A stretch of DNA of 64,000 nt from Candidatus Nitrosocosmicus oleophilus (lineage in GTDB: Archaea > Thermoproteota > Nitrososphaeria > Nitrososphaerales > Nitrososphaeraceae). The stretch is from NCBI RefSeq assembly GCF_000802205.1, contig NZ_CP012850.1, positions 2,878,587 through 2,942,586 on the forward strand, given 5' to 3'. Under the pieces are notes generated by a model. That model worked only from the letters and a program-made list of their open reading frames with translations, did no database searches and was not told where the DNA came from. A program made the translations under genes and the position numbers. Shown piece after piece: positions 16,355 to 24,805 of this stretch. Positions within the stretch are counted from its first letter, which is position 1. The number at the start of each line of letters is the position of its first letter.

Positions 16355-17218
16355 CTATTCTATTACCACACCAACCAAAGGAATATCTCTAAATTCGTTG
16401 AATAGACTGCTTTGTTTATCAAAGTTGATCACCAAAATCCTACCATCCAAAATAGATACAGATGCATTGGTGTCCTCAAATGTATTAGTTGTGGATGTAC
16501 TATCGATACCTGCAGAGAGATTTTTCTCAATTACATCCATAGTTCCCCTAAATGTTATGTCGGAGTTTTGTTCTGTAACAGTAGTAACTCTAAAATTAGA
16601 AAGAGTGTACTCTGTTTTATTGTTTCCGACTGAGGGCTGATTAGTGGACAAAGCTGATTCTGATTTATTAGAGGATAAACTCAAAGGTTGTTTTGTGAAA
16701 GTGGTCTTAAAGTCAATTTGGCTGTCATTGTTAGTTTTTAGTGACCAATTTCCGAATAGACTATTAATGATTTTTCCGGTTTGTAGGTCATATTCTGTAC
16801 TTACTATTGCACCTGACAAGTTCTTATTGACAAGAGGATTATTGGATGTTATAGAGAAAATAGAATTGTTATTACATGTATTTTTAGTAGTACTGCTAGT
16901 CTGGCCATTATCATTTGTTTGAGTCTGGATTGAAATACTATTACTGCAACTATTACCATTGGTTACATTACCATATAATTGGATCTCCTTAGCAATTGAT
17001 GATTGTAAGTTTTTTTGGAACTGCTCAATCGCTTGATCTAAGGAAGTCGTAGTTGCATCTGCGGTGTTAGTTTGTTGCAGAAAGCCAAAGAAAAAAACTG
17101 AAAATATAAATAAAATAGTAGGGACCAGAGTCTTTGTTTTATTTTTATCAGGCGTTGTTGATATAATTCTACGAAGTCTTTTAGAGTTTGTATGAAACAA
17201 ATCTTTGTCTTTATTCAT
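16355..17218 (-). CDS. Exported or membrane-anchored hypothetical protein
   Basis: The 287-residue product has a charged N terminus, one hydrophobic segment (about 31-48) followed by QQTNTADATTT, consistent with a signal peptide or N-terminal anchor with the bulk outside the cell. The remainder is rich in Asn, Ser and Thr and predicted to be beta-rich, with alternating blocks such as FNVTTVTEQNS-like strands. It ends in a hydrophobic strand near ILVINFDKQ. I do not recognise the family. The composition matches the other secreted proteins of this region (18.9-20.7 kb). Confidence 0.6.
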   Translation of the reverse strand: MNKDKDLFHTNSKRLRRIISTTPDKNKTKTLVPTILFIFSVFFFGFLQQTNTADATTTSLDQAIEQFQKNLQSSIAKEIQLYGNVTNGNSCSNSISIQTQTNDNGQTSSTTKNTCNNNSIFSITSNNPLVNKNLSGAIVSTEYDLQTGKIINSLFGNWSLKTNNDSQIDFKTTFTKQPLSLSSNKSESALSTNQPSVGNNKTEYTLSNFRVTTVTEQNSDITFRGTMDVIEKNLSAGIDSTSTTNTFEDTNASVSILDGRILVINFDKQSSLFNEFRDIPLVGVVIE

Positions 17219-17456
17219 ATAATATACAAAGGGTTATTGAACACTAGCATTATTTAGGTTTGATAGGAACAAAATTAACAGATATAACAACAATATTCCA
17301 TTAATGTGTCAACCAACGAGAGCAATGAAGTAAAAAGCAATGGATAAGATACATAAAATAATTATTTGAGCACCATTAATTTTGACCATGACGTCAACTC
17401 CTTGTTTAATTTTACCAATATTTGGGTATGCATAAAATTCTATACTATCTGCAAAG

Positions 17457-18233
17457 TCAATCTACTCTATTTATCACTAACATTTTGTTAACTCCATTGC
17501 GAAATTCATACTTTACTTTCTCAATTCTGAATGAAACTTTTCTTCTCATACGTTCATTTATACTTTCCATCAATGTATCAAGATATTCAGGAATTTTCGC
17601 ATCTGGTTTTTGAACTGGAAAAATCCTAACTTCCTTTGAAGTAACTCGCAACATCTCTAAGATAGAATCATGATGAAAATCATAATCAAACATGTTATGA
17701 TAGTAAAAAAGGAAATTAGAGCTTAGCACAAGATCAAAACTTTTGTCACTAAACGGTAATTTTGGAAGGACAGCTTTTACGTATCTTTTATGTTTTTTAG
17801 AAGGACTATTTACTTGTTCTTTTGTTGTGTAATCTGAAATGAATTGCTTTAACGAAGATGCTCTTGACTTTCGAAGATCTTCGATATTCGAATACATCTC
17901 CCAGTTATAAAACTCTGGAACTCTAGAGAGGCTATCAATCATATAATCCAGGTCATCTTTCCCTCTTTTTTCTAAGATAGGAAGATTGCCATCTTCATAC
18001 ATTAAATCGCATCCAACAGCTGTTTTTACCTTGTATTTGGCTGAAATCTCAGCAACAAATGATGATGCACCGGAAGGACAATCCAGTATTTCAAGATCTT
18101 TTAAACTGGATTCATCAAGATTAAACATCCACATGTATTCAGAAAAAGTTCTTCCTATGAACACAACTCTATCTAGGTTAAGAACACTACGCTCATTGGC
18201 AATATTATTGTTATTTGATGGTGGATATGACAT
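17457..18233 (-). CDS. SAM-dependent methyltransferase-like protein
   Basis: This 258-residue protein has a class-I methyltransferase layout: motif I at about residues 47-60 (EILDCPSGASSFV), an acidic strand end VGCDLMYED, and a post-motif FDLVLSSNFLFYY at about 170-182 followed by a helix with ILEMLRVTSKEVRIFPV. A long helical insertion with Lys-rich QVNSPSKKHKRY separates motif II from the post-motif. No signal peptide. The substrate is unknown; the Cys-Pro in motif I in place of the usual Gly-x-Gly is a deviation. It could be a methyltransferase-fold protein of altered activity. Confidence 0.65.
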   Translation of the reverse strand: MSYPPSNNNNIANERSVLNLDRVVFIGRTFSEYMWMFNLDESSLKDLEILDCPSGASSFVAEISAKYKVKTAVGCDLMYEDGNLPILEKRGKDDLDYMIDSLSRVPEFYNWEMYSNIEDLRKSRASSLKQFISDYTTKEQVNSPSKKHKRYVKAVLPKLPFSDKSFDLVLSSNFLFYYHNMFDYDFHHDSILEMLRVTSKEVRIFPVQKPDAKIPEYLDTLMESINERMRRKVSFRIEKVKYEFRNGVNKMLVINRVD

Positions 18234-18977
18234 GCTCTAAGAGTACAGTAGTGGTATTCGAAATAAATTAATTGTGATTTTTTTGACTGGAGCAGATCCG
18301 TTTAAGCCATACAAGCAAAATTTGATGGTCAAAAATTATTAGTATAGCGGAAAGCCCTCTACTGCAAAGGTATTCACATTATAATTAGTCTCTCCTTGAT
18401 CATCAAAATCTGAATAAAAAATTTTTCAGATAGTATGATCCCTTCCAGTTCAGAATTGAAAGGGGGTCACATATCTCCCTAAGTATGATTAAATGTTCAA
18501 TGGAGAATGATATGTAAGATAAGTAAAACTGCCTGCAAATACACAATATTAGAAACTGAAATAAATATTGTGACTATTGTAAATTACCTCTATTCTCTCT
18601 AAGAACACTGAAAATAATATAATATTCATTATATACAAAACATTACATTTCAAAGTTGGCTAGACATGAATCAAGACGATTGGTTTGGAATGTATTGGCA
18701 ATTATCAGTATGAATGATTTGCAGAGTATTCCCTATCACTTAATTTATGTCCTCTTAATAGGATTATTGCAACTAATCCTTAGCATACCAATTTAATCTA
18801 GACTAATTAACTGGCATTGCATATTATATATAGCAACATAAAAACTAAACTAATCAAATTCATTAATATTATATATGTAGGAACACAACTCTTTAGAAAC
18901 TAAACTAAAATTGAAATTTTTAGAGTATTTAGTTATCTCTGATACCAAAAAAAGTTAGATGTTATGATTCAATCCTT
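18234..18977. other. Intergenic, ~745 bp
   Basis: I find no convincing gene, RNA or repeat here. Confidence 0.5.
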
Positions 18978-19784
18978 CTAACTATTATCACCTGCTAATA
19001 CTTCATTATTTTGGGATGAGCCATCTGTGATTGTACCATTACTTTGGGATGAAACCTGATTGTCTGGAATAGAAGAATCTATCAAAGTATTGTTTTGAGG
19101 TGCATCCTGTGTTACGTTACCATTATTGATGTTGGTCAAATTACTATTATTAGCCGATGTAAGATTTGATGCTTGTTCTAATGCTCTAGGTATAGTAATG
19201 TTTTCTGCAGAGGAAATATTTTGAATTCTTTCAGTGATATTACTAGAGGACATACTTGCCATGGTGGATATTTTACCATTAAATACCATGTAGTGTAATG
19301 CAGCTCCAGGCGAAGGAGGTTCATCACAGTGAATTTCAAAGAATCCCTTAGCAAGATAATCTACCGAACATGTCACTTTATTGAACTGTATTGTATTTAT
19401 CAAGACAAGGGACTTGTCTGGATCTACAGCGCTATCAAATACTATGAAGGTGTCAGCAGATCCATTAGGATCCCAACCCATTGACTTGCTCTCATTATTA
19501 CTGACCAAAGTTTTGGCATCGATATCAGCTAAACCTGTATTCAGACTTTCCATATTCTGTGAGGGAACAAATCTTGGCGGAAAATCGTTACCCAATTGAG
19601 AAGATGTTTCATCTGCGTTAGATAGGTAGTCAACCTTAAGATACTCATCATTAGAATTACCTGAACCTGTACTCCCTCCCGTTGTTGCCGCACCAGCAAC
19701 AACTACATAATTACTGGTCATGGATGCTATTATTAAGGTCGTAACAAAAAGAAATGCTATAGTCATAAAATTCTGTGATTTCAT
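18978..19784 (-). CDS. Secreted Asn/Ser-rich hypothetical protein
   Basis: The 268-residue protein starts with a signal peptide (hydrophobic AFLFVTTLIIASM, cleavage probably after VAGA near residue 32). The central region (about 70-160) contains a two-cysteine segment (TCSVDYLAKGFFEIHC) typical of a disulphide-linked beta domain. The last ~80 residues are low-complexity Asn/Ser/Thr/Gln (many NxS/T sites), which suggests a flexible surface tail that could be glycosylated. The family is not recognised. It lies in a run of exported proteins on the minus strand. Confidence 0.65.
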   Translation of the reverse strand: MKSQNFMTIAFLFVTTLIIASMTSNYVVVAGAATTGGSTGSGNSNDEYLKVDYLSNADETSSQLGNDFPPRFVPSQNMESLNTGLADIDAKTLVSNNESKSMGWDPNGSADTFIVFDSAVDPDKSLVLINTIQFNKVTCSVDYLAKGFFEIHCDEPPSPGAALHYMVFNGKISTMASMSSSNITERIQNISSAENITIPRALEQASNLTSANNSNLTNINNGNVTQDAPQNNTLIDSSIPDNQVSSQSNGTITDGSSQNNEVLAGDNS

Positions 19785-20026
19785 TAAAGTAGACTTTTAA
19801 TAATAATATAAAAAGCTTTTCAGATCAGCGAATTTTATCAATAATATTATGACCTTAAGCATTATTTCACCGACATTCTTTTTAAAGTTAACATAGGCAT
19901 TACTCCCAATGGATACGATATTTAGTATCTAAAACTGGGCTTTAGAAATGAGATTGATGCATAAAATTGCTATTCCTTGATTAAGATTAAAAAAAAGGTA
20001 AAGTGTTTGAACAGTCCTTTATACAA

Positions 20027-20725
20027 TTAATAATTGCATTTGGACGGTTGCTGGGATTTCCAATTCCATGAATTGTGATCAGCGTATGGGTTGTTGTAGC
20101 TTGTACCATAATTCCACCAGCCATCATCATAGCTCTGTGCACAGCTGTCAAAGTATTTGTAATATCCTTCAGGTACATAGAAGGAAGCCGTTCCATGTGC
20201 CCCATTGGAACCAACGCTCCAATCCTTAAAGCCAAAACATTCCTGTCCCCAAGATGAAGAAGACCCTTTCCATTTCATTCCACACAAGTCAGTCCAACCA
20301 TAATCATTATTTTTCGAATAGATCCATATCGTATATGTTCCTGGGTACACATAGAAATATGATGCTGCTGCTGTTGCAGTCTGATTGGGTGCACCCGATT
20401 GTTGAGATTGATCCATTGCCATTTGTCCTTGTCCAAGCATTCCTAAAGATGATGGTCTTTGTTGAGATTGATCCATTGCCATTTGTCCTTGTCCAAGCAT
20501 TCCTAAAGATGGTCTTTGTTGAGATTGATCCATTGCCATTTGTCCTTGTCCAAGCATTCCTAAAGATGATGGTCTTTGTTGAGATTGATCCATTGTCATG
20601 CCCTGCATTAATTGATTGGCCTCCCTATCTGATTGTGCGAATATGCTAATACTATTTAATGATGCTGTTAGTGCCATCGATAGCACCAAAAAACATACAA
20701 AAAATAATTTACTAAAGATTTTCAT
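20027..20725 (-). CDS. Secreted protein with Met/Gln-rich tandem repeats and an aromatic C-terminal domain
   Basis: The 232-residue product has a signal peptide (about 1-32, ending IFAQ). Then come about 3.5 copies of a 19-20 residue repeat (MDQSQQRPSSLGMLGQGQ). The rest (about 115-232) is rich in Tyr, Trp and Gly with four or more cysteines (DLCGMKW, QECFGFK, FDSCAQS, PSKCNY), likely a disulphide-stabilised extracellular domain. The Met-rich repeats could bind copper, as methionine motifs do in other secreted proteins, but this is conjecture. No close family recognised. Confidence 0.65.
   Translation of the reverse strand: MKIFSKLFFVCFLVLSMALTASLNSISIFAQSDREANQLMQGMTMDQSQQRPSSLGMLGQGQMAMDQSQQRPSLGMLGQGQMAMDQSQQRPSSLGMLGQGQMAMDQSQQSGAPNQTATAAASYFYVYPGTYTIWIYSKNNDYGWTDLCGMKWKGSSSSWGQECFGFKDWSVGSNGAHGTASFYVPEGYYKYFDSCAQSYDDGWWNYGTSYNNPYADHNSWNWKSQQPSKCNY
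20401..20597. repeat. 60/57-bp tandem repeat in the Met/Gln-rich secreted protein
   Basis: Units start at 20401 (60 bp), 20461 (57 bp) and 20518 (60 bp), with a partial unit from 20578. The 57-bp unit lacks one Ser codon; the units are otherwise identical. Confidence 0.93.
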
Positions 20726-21343
20726 TACCTCGAAATGGAAATTAATAGTATAAAAATATATTTGAAAATGGAATTATTTTGTCTAGATTGTAAGTCATTC
20801 TCAAGATCAGATTTATGAACTATTTTTAGCTTTGATTTGTTTTCAATCGACTTTTTAGGTAGTTATTCGCAAAGTTTTTTTGAATACATTATCAATCGTT
20901 TGTTTTGTTTTTAAATCCAAATTATTGTTTTTACTCCAGTAGGAATAATGGCTAACTTTTCGACATCGAAAAACTCTCTCTATTGTAGTATTTAATATCT
21001 TTAATCTCCAAACCCATAAATGTTAATCTTACTCTTGTAAGAATTAGGGTTTGTAATAAGATTTGATATTACTCCCCTAGCAAACCATTAATATTCAGAG
21101 AGAAATCAGAATATAGGAAAAATATTCATTTCAGATTTGGCAAAGGTACAAGTTAACATTCTGGTCTCTCCTAGAGACAATACAAGATATTCACAAGTCT
21201 GCAGATTTATAAATCTAAGCTGCGACTTTTAATCCCCTTTTGAGAAAAACATTAATGAGAGAACAACGTAGCTTACAAAGGCGGAATTGATAATTTGGAT
21301 GATTAGATTCCTTATACTATAAACTACTAATACATGGGATTTT
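20726..21343. other. Intergenic between divergent genes, ~620 bp
   Basis: I see no coding frame or RNA. It must hold promoters for both flanking genes, but I cannot single out one TATA box in such AT-rich sequence. Confidence 0.45.
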
Positions 21344-22390
21344 ATGCTTTTGGTAATTATTGGCAAAACTTATTATATTGGGAACCCCTGTATTATATCA
21401 TTGAAATTAGATCTATTTATTAACAAAGAGACTTATCAACCCGATGAGAAGGTAAGTGGTCATATAGAATATACTGATCCCCTGATAGGAGGGGTAAAAG
21501 GCATGAAGATCAAAATCAACGGATACCAGACAACAACCATAACCGAGACCCGTAGGGTGCAAGTTCCGGTAATACGTCCTACGCCAGGTGTAGATAGAGA
21601 TGGTGATGGAAGGCCTGATAGTATTCCAGGTGTAGATAGAGATGGTGATGGAAGGCCTGATAGTATTCCAGGTGTAGATAGAGATGGTGATGGAAGGCCT
21701 GATAGTATTCCAGGTGTAGATAGAGATGGTGATGGAAGGCCTGATCGACCAACTGCAGAACAGACTGAAACCATAAACCATAGTGATTCAGAAACGCTAT
21801 ATTCGCGTGAAATTCCATTAGATTCTAAATCGCCGAGCTATTTCGAATTTAAGCTTCCTACCAACCTGATGGAAAGTTATACCGGACAACATGCAAAAAT
21901 AAGTTATTCAATTCTAGCAGAAGCTGAGACCTTCGGATTAAACAAAACAGATAGCAAAAATTTCAATATTGTAGTGAAGGAACAAAATATCGGAGATCCT
22001 GTTAGGACTTTCATCAATGGAAAAAAAGGAGTGGTTGAATCAGTAGTGGAGATTCCCAAGAGTCGTTATTCTCGAGGCGAAACAATTGCAGGCACTATCA
22101 AAATCAGAAATCTAGATAGAGGCAGTATCCAAAAAGGAGAAATTGTGATTAGAGGTCTAGAGTATGCTGCAGCAGATAATATTTCTAGGACATCTGTTAT
22201 AGAGGAATATAAAACTAATATAATTTGGGATTCTGACAATACGGGTTCATTTAACTTTAGCATACCAAGTACTGCCCATAGGAGTTATGAAGGAAAATAT
22301 TCCAAATACTATTGGGAAATAGAACAATCTCTTGAAACAGGATTTTCATCATCTGACATAAAAGCAAAGAATTTTTTTGTTATTACCTAA
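21344..22390 (+). CDS. Arrestin-fold (Spo0M/arrestin-domain-like) protein with four DxDGDG repeats
   Basis: The N-terminal part (KLDLFINKETYQPDEKVSGH) and later GETIAGTIKIRNLD are the paired start motifs of two arrestin-like beta-sandwich domains, so the protein probably is an intracellular scaffold or trafficking-type factor. Inserted in a loop of the first domain are four identical 14-residue repeats (GVDRDGDGRPDSIP) whose D-x-D-x-DG-x-x-D pattern resembles calcium loops of thrombospondin type 3 or dockerin modules. ATG 21344 gives an atypical 19-residue hydrophobic lead; TTG 21401, just before KLDLF, is the likelier start. Alone on the + strand. Confidence 0.7.
   Translation: MLLVIIGKTYYIGNPCIISLKLDLFINKETYQPDEKVSGHIEYTDPLIGGVKGMKIKINGYQTTTITETRRVQVPVIRPTPGVDRDGDGRPDSIPGVDRDGDGRPDSIPGVDRDGDGRPDSIPGVDRDGDGRPDRPTAEQTETINHSDSETLYSREIPLDSKSPSYFEFKLPTNLMESYTGQHAKISYSILAEAETFGLNKTDSKNFNIVVKEQNIGDPVRTFINGKKGVVESVVEIPKSRYSRGETIAGTIKIRNLDRGSIQKGEIVIRGLEYAAADNISRTSVIEEYKTNIIWDSDNTGSFNFSIPSTAHRSYEGKYSKYYWEIEQSLETGFSSSDIKAKNFFVIT
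21584..21745 (+). repeat. 42-bp tandem repeat, four copies, coding for GVDRDGDGRPDSIP
   Basis: The unit begins ccaggtgtagatagagatgg. Three full copies and 36 bp of a fourth are identical at every base. Confidence 0.97.
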
Positions 22391-22560
22391 AACAATCTTT
22401 TATTATTTTATGGTTTTGCTGGTATGTATATTAGATAATTTACTTTATTCTGCCAGATGTAATCCCAATTTTCTCATCATATTTGGATTAAAATAAGGTA
22501 GAGAATAGCTGATTACTAATATAAATGAAGAATACATAGATGCCAGCAATTCTATTTAAC

Positions 22561-24342
22561 TTAAACCCACGATAGTTGAGCTAATTTCATGGATGCCCGT
22601 TGTAATGGTGAAATGTAAATCTTTGAACTTCCCCATGGGAAAGGCTGGGAGTAATCAGAAACTACTACTTTCATCACCTTTTCTAGATAGTTTTTTATAT
22701 CATTATCCTCTAGAGCATCCAAATCATCACTATCCTTCCAAGGTCCTTTATACATAACTGCGTTTAGCTCCCACATATTATGTGCTCTTCCTGCTGGATT
22801 ATAACTTCCGCCAAACTTTACATATTTGGTCCAGTTTTTTTTCCTGTTTTTTAATACTATTAGCAATTGCTTAGCATGTAACATCTCATGAATTTTTCCT
22901 CCTGATTCAGCATAGAATTGCAACGTTTCTACTAAAGGATTATTTCTTAAATAATATGCATAGTATTTGGAAACTTCTTCGATGATTCTATTCTCTTGCT
23001 TTTTTGGAAATATAATATGTATCTTTTTCTCCTTCGCAATTTCCTTGTCAATCAATTCCTTGAATTCTTTTTTTGAGTATTTGTCCATGTCTTTTTTAAA
23101 TTCTATCTTTTTTTCTTTATATCGTCGAGAATACAAGAAAGTAGCAGATCTTACCAATGCTCGAGCTATTTTATCATCTGAAAAATAGGGCGCCATTATG
23201 AAGATTTCATCCATGTCTTTGCGTAACAATAAGTCTACATAATCACTTTGAGCATCTTGAACATAGCCAGGAACATTCATAGAAAGTCTTATAGTTATAT
23301 TTCCCTCTTTTGGCAATTGTTTTATGAATAACTTTTTTATTTCCTTCTTTTCCATTTCATGGAATTGTTTAATATTATCAAATTCATTAGAACGGCTTTT
23401 TTGGTTTGACATTATCAACAAAGTCATCATGGTCAGTACTCTTACAAATGGTCCTTGCACTAGGTCCATCTCATCAAACAGTATATCTCTAAACTGTGAT
23501 TCTATTCCGATACCTCCAAAAAAGGCGACTGATCCATCAAAAATCCATAATTTAATATGATTTGCGGCTAAAAAATCTGATGATAGTGGATTCCAGCTGT
23601 CGTTTACATATACGCTAATTCCGGCCTTTCTCATATCATCTATCATTTTCAAAGTGTTTACTTCAAAGTCCTTCAAACTTGTAGGTGGCTTTTGCATCAA
23701 AACAGAAACTAAGCCATCAATAAGTAAACTAATATGCATACTAGGATTTGATCTCTTTTTTTCTATGAGTTTTTTACATACTTCCATTCCATAATTATCG
23801 GCCTTAAATCCCAGTTCTATACTGAGTATGCTCTCTTTGCTCTTATTGTCTATCCAATCGTAAAAACCATTGGGTGCTCTATTCCAATTTTCTCCCAAAG
23901 GGCCACCATTCATAAATTCCTTTACATTATTATAATTTACAGTAGAGACCTTTGTCATTTGAGAGATATCAAATCGTGTGATTCGTTTACTCAAAGTAAT
24001 CTTCCTGATAGTTTGTTCAATAAATGTACTGGACGGAACGGGTTTTGGATAACGAATAAACCTTAATAACACTTTAGTCGCTCTCATAATATCACCAATA
24101 AATGGAAAAACAGTTACGCGGTCATAAAAAAGATCATTTATTGTTTGAATAACATCATCATCATAAGTTTTTTTAATTTCAGTAGATCGATTAGCCAATT
24201 GCAAATTGATTTTGGTTAAATTACTACTTCTTCTTGATATTTCAGATTCAATTTTGGAGAAATCTCTTAGATTTTTTGACTTTTTTAATTCTAAAGTCTC
24301 AGGATTATTAGGGGGTCTAATTACTGATTTATTATACTCCAT
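22561..24342 (-). CDS. Phospholipase D superfamily protein (cardiolipin-synthase-like)
   Basis: The 593-residue protein has two HKD regions. The first is canonical: H262-x-K264-x4-D269 followed by FFGG. The second has H489-x-K491 with GGSYNPAGR (510-519), but the Asp position holds Val, as in several family members. The N-terminal 150 residues are helical and charged. No strong signal peptide or membrane segment, so a peripheral phospholipase, transphosphatidylase or nuclease are all possible. AAGGTGG precedes ATG 24342 at good spacing. It follows a small gene by 9 bp and probably shares its transcript. Confidence 0.8.
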   Translation of the reverse strand: MEYNKSVIRPPNNPETLELKKSKNLRDFSKIESEISRRSSNLTKINLQLANRSTEIKKTYDDDVIQTINDLFYDRVTVFPFIGDIMRATKVLLRFIRYPKPVPSSTFIEQTIRKITLSKRITRFDISQMTKVSTVNYNNVKEFMNGGPLGENWNRAPNGFYDWIDNKSKESILSIELGFKADNYGMEVCKKLIEKKRSNPSMHISLLIDGLVSVLMQKPPTSLKDFEVNTLKMIDDMRKAGISVYVNDSWNPLSSDFLAANHIKLWIFDGSVAFFGGIGIESQFRDILFDEMDLVQGPFVRVLTMMTLLIMSNQKSRSNEFDNIKQFHEMEKKEIKKLFIKQLPKEGNITIRLSMNVPGYVQDAQSDYVDLLLRKDMDEIFIMAPYFSDDKIARALVRSATFLYSRRYKEKKIEFKKDMDKYSKKEFKELIDKEIAKEKKIHIIFPKKQENRIIEEVSKYYAYYLRNNPLVETLQFYAESGGKIHEMLHAKQLLIVLKNRKKNWTKYVKFGGSYNPAGRAHNMWELNAVMYKGPWKDSDDLDALEDNDIKNYLEKVMKVVVSDYSQPFPWGSSKIYISPLQRASMKLAQLSWV

Positions 24343-24351
24343 ATTTCCACC

Positions 24352-24543
24352 TTATGAACAAACCGCCTTATCCAAATTAATCATGTAATCAACGTTTAAA
24401 TTTTTATGAGATTCTAATTGAGCAAGCACTTTAGCTGTTCTAATTAATTCATGATTTATGATGTGATTATATGGAAAAAAAGATAGATATCCACATTGTG
24501 GTATCAAGCAATTTGGGTACAGTTTGATCCCTTTGACCTGCAT
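24352..24543 (-). CDS. Small hypothetical protein upstream of the PLD gene
   Basis: The frame (63 residues, ATG 24543) ends 9 bp before the PLD start. A good TATA-like box lies about 24 nt upstream of its ATG, which fits a leaderless transcript carrying both genes. It has two cysteines near the start (NCLIPQC) and a mainly helical second half. No family recognised. Support comes from promoter position and spacing. Confidence 0.5.
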   Translation of the reverse strand: MQVKGIKLYPNCLIPQCGYLSFFPYNHIINHELIRTAKVLAQLESHKNLNVDYMINLDKAVCS

Positions 24544-24561
24544 GTTGTTATCTACCCAATA

Positions 24562-24574
24562 ATATATATAAATT
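24562..24574 (-). promoter_or_regulatory. Candidate TATA box for the small gene and PLD
   Basis: On the minus strand it reads AATTTATATATAT, centred about 24 nt before ATG 24543. Confidence 0.45.
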
Positions 24575-24805
24575 TTTGTGTTCTTTTGGCATGAATTAGC
24601 AATATCCGACCTAAAAACGTAAGTTGAATTTGCGGTCTTTTTTTTTGTGCAATTTAAGAGATCATTTAATCAAGACTTTTTGCAAAATTCAGTATTATCT
24701 AAATTTTGCATATATGCACAATCAGATACGACTCCTCTTACTCAATTGTAGATGCGTAATCTCCTATTATCCACGAAATTACATCAATCTTCTGCGAGGT
24801 TTGAT

